From positions 10,910,501 through 10,974,500 of the forward strand of contig NW_025062476.1 of NCBI RefSeq assembly GCF_000002995.4: 64,000 nt of DNA. The letters are read 5' to 3'. This stretch comes from Brugia malayi (lineage: Eukaryota > Nematoda > Chromadorea > Rhabditida > Onchocercidae). The position numbers and the translations under genes were made by a program. Each line of letters opens with the position of its first letter. Within the stretch, counting starts at the first letter, position 1. Positions 39,001 to 54,000 of this stretch are shown here, in pieces. A model generated the notes under the pieces. It saw only the letters and a program-made list of their open reading frames with translations. It made no database searches and was not told the origin of the DNA.

Positions 39001-42000
39001 GTACTATGATAATATGATGCACTTTTTTTTTTTTTTTTATCAACCTTAAAGTTAAAAAAAAAGAAAAAAACCAATGAAATTCATTTAATAATAGAATAAT
39101 TATAAAATTAATATTAGAAAGAGAGAAAGAGAAAAAAAAAAATAAAAATAAAACTTAATAAAACTTACTACGATGATTTTGAGCACATATTTGTTGAAAA
39201 TAACGCTTAAAATCTTTCCATGCTTTTGATGTATCATTAATATTTGTAATGGTTGTTGTCCAATTTGGTGATAATTTACTTGCTAATGCATCAACTTTTC
39301 GTGTTAGCAATTCATCACATTGTTCCGGTGTACGATATTCATCAGTAATTGAATACGTGAAAAGTGATCCCGTGATATCACGTGACTCAATCTCATCATT
39401 AACAGTAAGTAATTCTCGTTCTGTTGCTAATGAGCATATTTCAGTGTAAAAATCTTCAAAATTAATCCATGCTTCTTTAATATCGTTTGTATTTAATATA
39501 TGATATTTCCAACCAGCAGCAAATTGATTTGCCAAATTTTCAAATTTATCCAACAAAGTATTTCGACAATTTTCAAAATTTAATTCATTTGAATTAAATT
39601 GTTCCCATTTAATAATGCTATTATTATCAGAATCAGTCTGGGATATTTTATATTTGTTTCCAATTTGATTCATCAATGACACTGCTATTATTGTTGTTGT
39701 TGTTGTTTCTATTGTTGTAGCAATAATAATAGTAATCGTAATAATAATAGTAATGATAATAATAATAAAAATAACAATAACAGTAAGTATCCACGTTGTT
39801 TTTTTCTTTTCTTCCAAAATAATAATATTTTTAAAGGTAAAAATTGCATAAAATTCGAAAATTTCCGAATTACTAAAGAAAAAAAAGGAAAAAAGGCAAT
39901 AATAACACTAATGATAATAATAATTAATAATAATTCTAATAATAATTAATAATAATAGTAATAATACTAATAATAATAATGATTAATAATAATTAATAAT
40001 AATAGTAATAATACTAGTGATAATAATGATTAATAATAATTCTAATAATAATTAATAATAATAGTAATAATAATAGACAAAAAATAAATCCCAAAAAGAT
40101 AGTAAAAAATTGATGGAAGTGATAGCAGATATGATATAAATGGTATAGGAATACATATCCAATAATACATCCTTAGTTATTATTACTATTATTAGTGAAA
40201 ATGAATCTAAAATATTAAAAAAAAAGAGTGGAAAAAGCATTATAAAGATTAAAGAGAGGTATAACATGTGGAAAGCGTTTTTCTTATTTTTCATTTTTAC
40301 TTATTTCATTTAAATGAAATGGTTGTAACTCAATAATAATTATAAGAAATATAATTATAGTGATAATAATGATAATAGCAGTAATATAATAATAATAATG
40401 AATAATAATGATAATAATAAAGGTGACAGCAATCCTAATTATGAATAATGCTGATAATTGCTAGATAGATTAAATAGTAGTAATTATTAAATAAGTTAAA
40501 TATTACGTTTAAATATTTGAAAAGCGGAAACTGTTTAGTACTAATTAAATGAATGAAATATTTTCCCTTACCTAACAAATTCAAATGGTATAAACAGATA
40601 GGATAAATGTTAGCATGGCTAATTTATGAATATTCAAATAAATTTAACCATTAAAATAAGATTATTTGACAAATAATGTGAAGTATATTATAACTATATT
40701 TACATTTCAAATGATCACAACCTGATTGCATTATCATCAATAATTGAAATATTTCAGAATCATAAATGTGATTAATAATAATAATAGATAAGGATGATAA
40801 AAATGATATGAAAGTGTTGGACTGAAGTTAGAGTCAATTGAATGAATTAATATTCGACAAAAAATGGGAGAAGATTAATGATGAACTAATTAATTTCATT
40901 ATTTTATAAAAGTAAAAAATTATTTTTCTTAAAGATAAAAAATGACAATTATTGATTGTTACTTTTTTCTTTTTTGTCTTTAACTTATTTACCCTACCAA
41001 AAGTCAAATAAAAAAAAAAAAAAAGATTTTTAAAAGCATAAACAACAATTAATATATTATAGAAATATTTCATCTTTTCCATCTTCCTTCCTTCCACTCT
41101 TTCTTTCTTTCTTTTCCCCTTTCTTTCCTCTCTCTCCCTCTCTCTCTCTCTCTTATGCCATTAAAGGTTAATAATCAATGCCTAAGCATTTACTACCTTC
41201 AAATTATAATAGCAATAAAAAGCTTTTATGCTTAACAACTAAATTAGAAAAATGATGGGGGAAAGGAGAAAAATGTGATTTGAAAGAAAAATGAATGTTT
41301 ATGGATGAAATGAACTATTCCAGGTGAGGTGAGATTATCAAGAATTATCGGATTATTTGATGAATATTTCGAATTATTGGAATACTTTAAAAAGGAAATG
41401 AAAATTTTTGGATTAATAATGAAAATCATAAAAGCATAAATTATTTCCGGAAAAAGACTGAATTTTTTTTTCTTTTTTTTTTAAAAAAAAAGAAAAAAGT
41501 CAAGAAAGAAGTTAGCAAAAAAAAAAAAAAAATCTATGGATTATTGCGATAGTTCATAAGAAAAAAAAAAGCATAAATGAATAAAAATTTTTTATTTGGA
41601 AAAAAATTTGATTTTAATTTTTCCCTCTTGAGAGAAAGAACCTTTTGTGATGCTAAAATTAACGATAGATTTAATAATAATTATAATAATAATAGTAATA
41701 ACAATATAATAACATAATAATATCAATAATAATAATAATAACAATAAGTATTTAATAAATTTGTTTATATTTGATATAAACGTTTGTTATTTTTCATGTT
41801 TTTGCTTTCGAAACTTTTTCATTTTATTTCAATTTTCAATTTTAGTATTTTTCTTAATTTTAATAATCGAAAAATTATGAAAAGAAATCATTAGTTATTA
41901 ATAATATTAATGTCATTATTTATCATCATTATTTAAATTATTGTTTATTATTATGATATTATCTAATAATAACTATCTTAGCAGCATCTTTCTTTCATTT

Positions 42001-45000
42001 TTATAACTTAGCAATCAAAAAACAGTTTATTTTACATCTTTTTCAAGTCTTTAATTTTGATTTACTTAAAACTTTCTGAAAATATATTCCATCGCATTTT
42101 GTAGTAAAGTATTTAACGTTGTATAAAAAGTATTTAACGTTTATGTAAAAAGTAATAATTGAAAAAAAAAAATAGAAAAAAGGTTGCAATTTTTTATAAA
42201 AGAAATCAAAGCTTTTAGCAACGAAAATGCATAATTGCTAGCACTTTTTTATATTTGAGAGAGGAAGGAAAATCGCTAACGGATAAATTTACGTTTGTTC
42301 CAAAATTCGGATTTTATTATTCAAATGACCAAGAATGTCTCATAGATTGGAGACAGAGAAAAATTACCGGAAAAAGGGAAAACTACCGGAAGAAATTTAC
42401 TAAAAATGATAATAATAACATTGAATAAAGTCAAAAATTTAAACCGACAAGCAAATTATTCAACTTTTGCTCACTTTTCAATACTACATTCCCGGAATAG
42501 AATTCTTAGAATCTTTTCGTATTTTTGTTAATCTTACTTATATCATTCCATGTTAACATTTCCTCTTTTTTTTTTTTTATCAAATCAGATTGCGATGACG
42601 GTAAATCACAAAATCAAAAAGTTTCCATGAAATCCATTCTAAAATTGTTTGTAAAAAAATGAAATTCTTGTCTAGAAGAAAATAATTTCTCAGAAATTTG
42701 GACTGATTAAAAAAATCTCTACAAATTTGAATTTAACCTAGAAAGCATACAAATTAACTTTAAACAACGTTTTTTCTTAATTAAATTATTTAAATTCATT
42801 AGTAACGATTCATTGATTAAATTACCAATGTTTAGAAAAAGGTCCAAATTAGATGAGAAAAAAAAGAAAGCAAGAATAAAAGATGAAAAATACTGGAAGT
42901 ATAAAACTTCGATAATTATAAATTCAAAAAAAAAAAAAGAAATGAAAAAAGAAATAGAATTCAAATAAAAATAAATTTCAATAAAGACAAAAGGAAAAAT
43001 AGTTTTTTCTCCCTTCTTTTCTAATAATAAAAAAAGAAAATTGAAAATGATTATGGAAAAAGTTTAAAATTTGCTTGGTAACTAAGCAAATAAACGAATA
43101 ATTTAGGAATGAAATGATAATTAAGGCAAGTTTAATTAAATATGGAAAAGTTTTTCAAGAAGAAAAATGAAGAAAAAGGAAAATATGAACTGACTGATAC
43201 ATGTATTCAAAACTAACCTAACAATGCATTTAAACAAACAAACAAACAAATAAAAAAGCAAATGAAAAATAAAGTAAAATGGAAAGGTTTTTAATAAAAA
43301 GAAAAAAAAAAAAGCGAAGAAAATCATAAAATATCAGAGCGAATAATTTTAAAGGGACAAAATTTAAAGAAAAAAAAAAAGTTAAAATGAAATTGCTATT
43401 ACTTTAGTGGTGGAAAAAAAAAAAAGTATGTGAAATGCATGCAGAAAAGCATAAAATTATCACTACGATCCATGAAAAGTATGCATTAAAATTATTTTTT
43501 TGCAAAGGAAAGGAAAAAAAAAAAAGCCAAAAGTGAAAAAAGGAAAAAGAAAAGAAAAGCATTTAGTAAAATAAAAAAATAGAAAAATAAAATAAAAATA
43601 AATCAGAAAGAGGGAAATATACATACTGCTAAATGGAATAAATCAAAATTTTAAGAACAGAGTTGAAAAGAAGGCTTTAATAATTCTAACTAAAATAAAA
43701 ATTTGCTTGAATAGTTCATTCTGTTTTTTCTTTCCTTTTTTTTTCTTGTTTTTTTTTTTTTTTTTTCTAGAACATTTTATAAATGATTGCAGAATGAAAG
43801 AATGTCAAAAAAAAAAGAAAATTTTTATTTATTTTTTTCTTTTTTGTACCATCAATAAGGAATGTGAAAAACTTTTGTCACATAAAATTATATATTTGGA
43901 AAAGTTAACAGAATTTAGTTAATTTTTGGCACATTAAAAACAGAAGAGAAATGTTTGTTGTATTTTTTTTACTTTACTTATCCTTTTAGAGGAAGTTTTT
44001 TTCAAACTAATTCGTGAAATATGTTATTGTTATTTTATGTTTTCTTCTCTTCTATTTCTACTTTTTTTTTTGTTTTGTTTTAATAGCAATATTTAACATT
44101 AAAATTTTGCTGTAACAAATGTGATCCACAAATTAATAAATAATCCTATAAGATTGTTGATTGAAAAAATAATACTTACTATTCATTCAATTCAATAAGT
44201 ATAAAAATGACGGGAATAAAAGAAAACAAATCAAAGATAAAAATAAAAGTGGAAAATTTGAGAAGGTGTTTAACACCTCTCAATTATGCTTAAAATCTAG
44301 CCATTTCATCCCAGGGAAAAAAAGATGTCACTTAACTTGACAAGGAGACAAAAGACAAAGAAATAATTTGAAAAAAGAAAAAAAAAAAAACTTAACACCT
44401 GCTCTTATTTAAGTTAGATTTTATCTAAAATCATCTTCCCATGCTGTGATAGTTGAAATTTAAAAAGGAAATTAATGCGAATTGTGTGTGTAATGCACTA
44501 AGCAATTTACTTTCACCATTTTTCATAAGAATTTTAGGTATGGAATGAAAATCCTAAAACCGAAACGCAATTTTAGACTTTCCCTGATGATCAGACAAAG
44601 TTATTCAAAAAAAAGTTGGTTCAAGTTTATTTATTTATTTTTTGTTTTCGTTGCCTTACAAAGTTTATAAACCATTCCATTCTGTACAATTATATTGTCC
44701 TTTTTTTGTGCTTTTATACAATTCCTTAAACGGATGTGAAATATTTGTAAGAATAAAATAAAATGAAAAAAAAAAAAAAAAAACGAAATATCTTTTTCAC
44801 AAACTTTTGTTTGTTTTTTGTTTTTTTTTTTTTAAAAAAAAGAAAGAAGAAAAAAAAAAAACGGAAAAAAATTGCAAAGATAGAACAATACCATTACAAA
44901 ATGTAACGAAAAAGAAAATTTTAAAAAACTAAAATGGTGGAAAATGAAAAACGTTAACTTAACTTAACTTTGATAACAGAAAATTAGCATTTAATAGATT

Positions 45001-48000
45001 TAGCTTAATAACTAACACTTTCGTCAAGCGGAAAAAAAATGAAAAAGAAAAAAGGAAGGAAAAAGAAATTTGAAATGTTAAATGCTGTGAAGCAGGTGAT
45101 TTGTGTGTGATGCATGGATGATTTAATTAAGTGTAAAATAGCATTTAAAGTTAGCACATTTTCATGTTTTTGTCATTTTTCAAACTAAAATATACAGGGT
45201 GAGAAAAGAAAATGAGAAAATAAATTAAATCATAAAATAGGAATTGAAAGAATTGCCATAAATTGCAAGTAAAACTCAAACATTGGTAAGGAAAAGAAAC
45301 AAATGAAAAACTCCTTATAGAACTTTTTAAAATTTTTCATTTTTTCTTTCTCCTCTAAAATGAAATATCAAAAACTATGAATAGCAACTAGTGAGTGTAT
45401 GGAATTAAAATGTTAGATAAATAATATCAATAATAGAGGATAAAGAAATTGAGATAAGCAAAACTACGAAATATGTTTTAAAAAGACCAGAATAAATTAA
45501 AAAAAAAAAAAAACTACTTTGAAATTTAAATTTTCAGAAAAAATTTTCATTATACATAAAAAATTTGCTTCTGATTTGTTTCATAACTTTATACTTATTT
45601 TCTCATAAATTAAAAAGAATTTTTAACTAGAAAATTCAACTATCAGATTCCAATTCACATCAAATACAAATAAACATGAACGGATTAATGACAAATTATA
45701 AATGACAAAGGATTAATGATAAATTATTTAAAAACGATTTAAGAAGTTTATGAAATAAAATAAATTTCATGAGAAAAAATCAACCGATTTATTGTGCAAT
45801 AAGTAAAATTAATGTCTGATAAAAAGGAATGAAATTTATTCGAATGCTTTAACAGAATAAAAAGGTTAACTTAAAGAAAGAGAACTAAAATATGCATTTA
45901 TTTACCACTAATAAAATTTCATTAGAAATCTGTTTTATTTCATTTAAAAGTAATTAAATCTATCCTTATTGAATTTACATTAATGTAAATATATCCGTTT
46001 CTGTATGCATTATAATATTTAATTATAATAATTTAAAAGAGAAATTTTAAATTGTAATTACTTTTACATCCAACTAATATGCATTCATGATGTATCTCTT
46101 CATTCATTAGCGAGAAAGCAAGTGGAGCACTTATGGGAATCAGTGATAATTAAATGTTTCATGAATGGGATTATTGATGATTTTCTTGCATGTCTGTCTT
46201 TTTTTAACAAATTAAATTCTAATTTTAAAAATAAATTTTAAACTAAGAATGTACAAAAGTTGCATAGCTTTCATAATCGTATATAAAACAAATTATTTTA
46301 AAAATTTCAATTTAATTATATAATTTCAATGTTCATAAAAGTAAAACGCAAGCTATATTACAACAGGTACAGGTGAAATAAATTACAGTACCTATTGAGA
46401 CTGCACATTGCAGTGTACACCGGCATACTGTAATTTAAATACAGCAGAATACATTTTTATAATGCTAATTATAATATGATGACAATTATAAGTTTAAGCA
46501 TGCTATAATGGACATTTTGTTGAATAAAATTTATTGTTTTTTCATGTGCACAAAATATGATTGTGCAAGAAAAACATTACGGTAGGCTAATATAGCTAAA
46601 CCTCCATCCATTACGGTAGGATGACATGATTGTTTTCTTGTATCACGAGCAAAAAATTACGATATTATTTAACATTATAACGATAATTTTCTCATTTCAT
46701 TAAAAAAATTTAATTACAGATACATTTTTACTTTCACATTATATTCCGCACTTAAAGTTGCCATTATTATGCGTCGTGAATTTGAAAAATTTATTCCAAT
46801 TTGAAAATTTGAAGAATTTATGTGTTTCATATATGATATGATGATAAGTAAAATTAAACGTTTTCAATTTTATTATGTTAAATAAAACAGCAGAGTATCT
46901 TTAATAAAAATTATGCTTCAGAGAAAAACAAACAAATCTTTTCAACTATGAAAGATAAATTATATTAAAAATAAGGTGCTTATAATTTTTACAATAACCA
47001 ATAGTCAATCTTTAAGGGTTGTAAAATTTATTAATAAATAGATTTTGTTTAAATTTCAGTCTTAAAGGAATACTTTGCTTTGATATATAAAATAAGCAAA
47101 TTGATGAACTAATAAAAGTTATTCGAGTTACTTAAAAGATGCATGCTTTTGCTACCTTTGTTCTCGAAAATTTCAAATATGTCAAATAAGCGATCAGACA
47201 GTAATAAGGTTGAAGGCGAGAAATTGATCGTAATGAAAGCAAGAAATAATAAAAGATACAACTGATTTAGAGAAGCAGTATGATATTTAGAAAGTTATAG
47301 CAAAAAACCGAAGTTTAAAGTTGTATATATGGAAATTTCAGGAACTGATAGTGGTTCATGTGTAGAATTTTTTCCGCATATTACGACGGAAGGATGCATT
47401 CGATTTATTATTTATAATTTATTAGTTTTGATTTATTATATTAGTTCATTATATTATATTAGAACTAATATAATAAAGCAAAGTGTAAGCAGTGCATAAA
47501 TAGTAAAACAGAGAAAGAACTTTTAGAAGAAGATTTGAATTCTTTTTTCATCGAAATTCAAAATCAATTTTTGCATGGATCAGCCATAAAAGTTTGGAAA
47601 ATAAAGGACTGTGGAGAGAAAATAAAAAAACAAGTCAAAAAATCAGTTTGAAAATTAATTTGATAATTAAAATTTGACAATTAAATTTAAAAAATTCGAC
47701 AACACTAAAATCCATTTCCATCGAATTATTTCTAGTAAATGCTATTTTGAAATAAGTGTACTGTATTAAAAGTTGGTATTAGAAATTTTATTTTGACGAT
47801 TTTTTTTTTTTTTTTTTTTTGTGTGAAAATATCATATAAGCAAAACAAAAAGCAATGGAAGTAAGGTGGTAGTTGTAATGGAAATTTATCCATGAATTAT
47901 AATGAAATAGTGCTTAAACAGGAAATGTAGAAATCCGGCTTTGTTAAGCATAAATCTTTCTGAAGAATAAAGGATAAATGTGCTATGATCAAAAAGAAGC

Positions 48001-51000
48001 AAGCTTGATTGCAAGCAGTCAAGCACTAATAAATGCTAATGAAAATCATTTCATTTCCTTTCCGGCTTTACTGATATGCTTCATTTCCCTCTAAGAATTG
48101 TGTAATGGAAACCATAAATATGAAAAACACAAGCATATACCGTCCAACAGCAAATATTTTACAGTAATCCAATTGTTACTATCACTGATACTCGATTAAT
48201 GTACAGTAATCATATTAATAGCTTTTCCTGAAAGATAAAAGAATAAATTAGAAATTACTTACTTGCTGGATCAGAATCAATTGATAAAACCGGCGAATAC
48301 GGACCAATACCTTTCATTGTTGCTGCCGCAACCTTAAAAGTATAAGTTTTTGGCATAGATGCATCATATGTTATCGAACGACCGTTGGTGACCTGAAATT
48401 AACAATAACAAGTCATAAAAATTACATTCAATGCATAAATAATTATATAAAGTATAAGTTTACAGAGATATTTTACACAAATTATTGGTAAGTAAAAAAA
48501 GAAGAAACATAAATTATTCAAAGTTTTCAGAAAATTATGTTATCGAGTAAAATTTTAAATAGAATTTTAATCAAAATTATGCGAAATATTTATTTCTCCT
48601 CGAGGTATTCTTCTTTTTTCAGTTAGCGAGGGCAAAAAAAAACATAATAAAAAATTGTACAAATATTATTTAACATAGTTCCATTTTCAGAAGATATTAA
48701 GAGGATCAAATTCAATGTAAAAAACTTAAAGAAGTATTTCAAAAAAAAAAAAAAAGAGGAAACATTTCGAGAGAAAAAAAAGTTATGAACTAACATTTCG
48801 AATAATTTTCTCTTCACCCGGTTGTAATGGAGTTAAAATAGCTTGGTAATATGTGATATTACCATTTCGTTGATCGATTACCGGTGGATCCCATGATATT
48901 GTCATCTAAACAAATAATTACTGAATTATTAAAAAAAAAGAAGAGGCAAATATTAAAATTAAAATTTCGACACTAAGCAAATGTGAAGAAGCCTTAAATT
49001 ATTCACGAGGGAAAAAGTAAAGCAATTGCAAAAATAATCACATATTATTTTTACATTTGTATAATTTTAGTTTTAAAACTTCAATTTAATATGTTTTTAA
49101 ATATATTTATGCTACTAGAAACTATTTTGAATGATGAAAATAAAGTTTATCAGTAAATCAAGTAGCTGATTATTCAAATCAACGCCAATAATCAATCAGA
49201 ATAAATTAAACTTTAGTTAAATTAAAATAAAACAGTATTAGTGTAGTGCTTCTGCTACAACTATAATTCCACGAATTATTGGCTGAAAAATGATAACGCG
49301 CAACTAATAAAAATTGTTAAATAATTTTTTAATCCTAAATTGTTAGCAAAACACAACCTATGAAAATTAAAGTTTTTAAATTGACATATGCTAATTTAAC
49401 CCGTGCAGTAAATATGCAAAAAAAAAAAGTTATTTATACTTAAATTTATAAATGATATTTTCCTGTTTTCATCTAAAAATTAATATAGAGAAATGAAAGA
49501 CTAAATATTGATCTGTCTTGGAAAACAAAAAAGATCTAATCTAACTTTAATTAGTGAAGAAAAAAGAAGAAACTGATTTAACTAATCTAGAGTCTTGATT
49601 TCGGATAATGCTAACACTATTTATACAAATTATTTAATTTTATGAGAATAATGAAAATAAACTTTGCAGCAATGGTGATTTATTGATAAGATAAATCTAT
49701 TTGATTATTTGATAAATGAGAGTCCATAAATAAACGAGAGGAAAGGATAGGAAGAGTGGATGAAGTGATAAGGATGATAAATGATAAGGAAATAATAATG
49801 AAAAGAAGATATAAAGCGAGGCTAAAACATTGATTACATTCATTGCTTAAAATGCATTACAGCAAATTTCAATCTCATCTATTCATTCTTAAATATTATA
49901 CTTTACTAATGTAAAATAATTTTCACTATAAAAATGATAAATTTGGATTATAAATGTAACAAATAAAATTATAAAATACCAAAAAACATTATTTGCATCA
50001 AATATTTCCATATAAAATCATTGATATTAGATAGAATATAAAGTTGAAAATCTAACAAAGTAAAAACTTTTTTTTTAAAGAATTTTATAAAATTCAAAAT
50101 TGGTCGAATAGTTATGTGAAAATAAATTTAGTGAAGTATTCAAAATGTTATTAAAAATTCACAAATAAACATAAAAGAAAATGCAAAGAAAGTGAGGAAA
50201 AAAAAGTATCATAAAGTTGAGAAAAAATATATGATCAAATCTATGATAGACATTAGACATCTATTCATTTCCGATTAAATATAATTCCTCGTAATTTAAG
50301 TACTACGATCAATTCAATTACTATCATCACATATTATCCATTTTAGATAAAAAAAAAAAAAAAAGAAAATATTGCATCATTTAATTGTATTATCATTGCT
50401 ATCAGTACAGAATGATATGCTTTCTTCATCTTATCATTCTTGCATCAATTTCAAATAATTTGTTTATTTAACTTTTACAATGATTAAAATAGAATGATCA
50501 AATGGGAAATAATGTTTTAGTAATGAGAAAAATTAATCCTCTCATATTTAATTAAACAAAAAAAAAAGGAGAGAAAAGAGAAGAAAAGAAAAGAAATGGA
50601 AAGAAAGAAAGGAAGGAAATGCGTCGTATAAATAATAATTTTTGATGGGAAAAAAAGAGCGAAAGAGAAAGAAAAGGAAGAAATAAAAAATAAAATTAAA
50701 AGTTTTTGAATTTCCAAGTAAAATGATGACGTGTTTGGATAGCACTCACTTTTCTTTTTTTTCTTTTTTTTTAATTTTTTATTTTAAAATAAATATGGAA
50801 GTTTTAATGCAAGCTGAAATCAATAAGCAAAATGTTAGCTTTTTGAAAAAAATTATTAACTTTACAAATATTGGCAAATATTTGAAAATTTCAAATTGCC
50901 ACTTGGAATAAACAATTTCAGATTTTGCTCCTTTATAGCAATTGAAACGACGAAATACTTAATTAATAATTTATATAAATTTTTTTTCATTCAAAGTCAG

Positions 51001-54000
51001 TTCATACACTGTATGAATTATCTTTGATTAAACAATCAAAATTTATTAATGAAAAATGAGAAATAGATATTACTTTGAAGCAATTAAGAGAGAGCAATAA
51101 TAATGGATTTGAATTTTATGAAAAAAAAAAAGTTTAAAAATTCAAACAAATGATACGAAAAATTGACGAATTTTTGTCTAATATTTCATGAAAACATATA
51201 ATGTATATGATAATGAAATATGTATTATTATTACAAATTTTTAATTACAGGAAAAGAAATTTGTTAAAATTAATTATCTTTTTAAATAATCTTTTATTGT
51301 CATACTATTTTATGATTTCTCCTAAAGAAGTAAAATTAACATACGATGCTTAAGTTTATTGAATATCATATAGTATGATAATAATATCAAAATAAAAAAC
51401 ATGAGAGGAAATTATAATAATGAAAATGAAAAAAAAAAAAGACTGCTCCCTTAATTTTTTAATTAAAAAAAGAATATTTGCTAGGATTTTTTTAAAAAAT
51501 TTCTCTAAATGTTTACTTCAACATAAGTTATGGATAATATTTCAATTGTAAATAATCAAATCAATTCGACATAATTATATTTTTGATGATACATCTGATT
51601 AATTTGTCTAACAGTTTGATCCAAACGAATTATTACAATCATTAAAATCGTTCAAATTTTAATTTCGATGCTAATAATGATATTTCTGATTATAAGCATA
51701 TATCAGACATACTTAGCAGCTATTTGGCTGAGATAATCCTTTCCGGATTATCTCCCACTTCCCATATTCGATTTAACCATGGAAATATATTACGGATGCA
51801 GTAGACTGATTATTCAATGAAAGAAATGATTACTATTTACTTGCAAATGAAATAAATGTAAATTCAAAAAGATGAATGAATGAATGATTTAATATCAAAA
51901 TTTTTATCTTATAATTAAAAATTTAATATCAAAAATTTTAATTTAAAGATTTTACTTTACAATGAAAAATGGAAAATAAAGCAAAAATTTTAGCATTTTT
52001 TTGTAAATTATTGGAAAAAAAAAACGATACAAAAGAATGCAAAAAGCAAGTAATTATAATAATAAAATAATAGATAATAATTTGTAAATTAGGTAAATCT
52101 CCGGAAACTACAAAACTCCGTAACGGATATATTTTTCATGAAATATATATAATTTCCGTAAACAACACAACTTCTCCACGTAATAGCTTCCGGAACAATT
52201 ATTTCCTTTTTTTTAAGGCAAAAAAAAAAAAAATCTTTCTTTCTTGGGTAATTATGTAAACTGTATCTTCCCGGGAATTTAGGAATTTACAACTAATGAT
52301 AGCAATGACACCTTGCGGAGATTTTATTATTAGCAATGATATGATAACAATGATATGATAACGACTGCATCTTCGCGGAGATTGTCAATATATAAGCAAA
52401 CATTTATCATTTATTGTAAAGTTATGGTTGGCATTTTCTTCTACATTAGTTAAACTTTTAAAATTTCTTTTTAAATATTTAAAGTAATCAAACTGAGAGA
52501 AAATAAAAAAGTGAAAAATTTTTTTGAATTTTTCTTATTTAATCCAAACATTCAGTTTATTATTTTTTTTCTTTGGTAAAAATTTTGATTTATTGACTTT
52601 TTCAAAAAGAAAAAAAATATTAATAAAAAATAAACTGAAAATTAAATAAACTAACAAAAATTTATCGATTTATTTTTCTTAGCAAAAAAAAGATAGAAAT
52701 TTAGTAAAATAAATAATTTATGCAAAAGTATAAAAAACGTTTTTTTTTTTTTTTTTTTTTTTTTTAATGTGACAATTCACGAAATGGTACATAGAAAATT
52801 TTCTTAAAAATCATTAAAATGTTTTAAATGAAGATGAAATGATTAAATGGAACGGATGAGCTCAACAGGTGGCATTCATTAGAACAATTTCTTTCCGAAA
52901 TATATAAAATGGTTAAATTGTGTTTAGTAAAACACCCAATAGTACTTCTTGAAAATGTTTTTGCTATTAAATTTTCAAATGTTTTAGTAAACTATGCTTA
53001 TATATTTTGATATTCTTTGAAATATTTTATTAAATGATGCAAATTTTGAGCAAATTTTTACATCTTTCCGATTCAAATATTAATTAACAATGGAAAATTA
53101 TTATAAAAATTGTTAGATTAAGCATGTAAATTAAGCATCTTTCTGCATTCTAATTTCAATTTTAGCTAAGAATTCAGATTTAATTAAAACAATAAAACAT
53201 ATTTGATTATTTAGTTATTCATTTCAAATAATTCATAATAACAAAAGAATAAAGGAACAATGTAAAAAAAAACTTAATTTGTAAGTATGAATGTTTCATT
53301 TTTCATTTCTCTGTTTATTTTTCTTGTATGCAATATATTGTAAGCTTCTTCTCTTATTTTATTTATTCATTTATTTATATTCCTTTCAAATCAAATGTTA
53401 CTAATGAAAAAACGTAATTTATATTATTTTTAATCGTTCATTAATTATTGATAAATGATTTATCTTTTATACTAAGCTTAATTAATTAGCAAATGCTTAA
53501 AATAATGTTTTAATTGACGAATGAAATATTTTACTATCATTTTTCAACATTATACTATAATCTATCAGCATTTCATTTACATAAACTAAAATGGTAGCAT
53601 TAGTAGTGATAGTACGATAATATAATAAAGTATGTCTAAATTAAAATTTTAAAATTATTCCCATGTGAGTTTGAATTCATTCCAAATCATATCATTTACA
53701 AATTTAATTGATTGACTATTGTAATAGAAAGAAGCATTAAAAGATGTAAAAAAAAAAAAAAAAAAATGGAAAAATTTTAATGAAAAAGTTGGATTCTAAA
53801 AAATGAAAGGAGGCGAAAAAAAAAGGGAAAAATTGATTAGAATTTTTACATATAATCTATTTTCTTAAATAAAATATAGCAATGAATGTTGTAATTAGCT
53901 TAAAATTTTCATCCAATTATAAACTTATTTCCGAATTATGCAAGCATTCTTAGTTTGAAATAATATTAAAAAAAAAAAAAAAATTTATTGATTATTTCGC

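Larger units (their letters stand above)
39873..48262. other. LAR intron sequence, 8.4 kb
   Basis: Contains the AAT microsatellite, CT tract at 41.1 kb, the inverted-repeat cluster at 46.3-46.7 kb and the coding-like relic at 47.2-47.6 kb. No functional exon recognised. Confidence 0.6.

Noticed and set aside
39685..39817. Start of the 39-kb ORF at 39817
   Set aside because: The codon is TTG; in a eukaryote this is unlikely as a start, so the 5' end must come from splicing or a later ATG.
50517..50745. Overlapping Phe/Ser-rich minus-strand ORFs
   Set aside because: Two frames of the same purine-rich tract; low complexity and no splice context.
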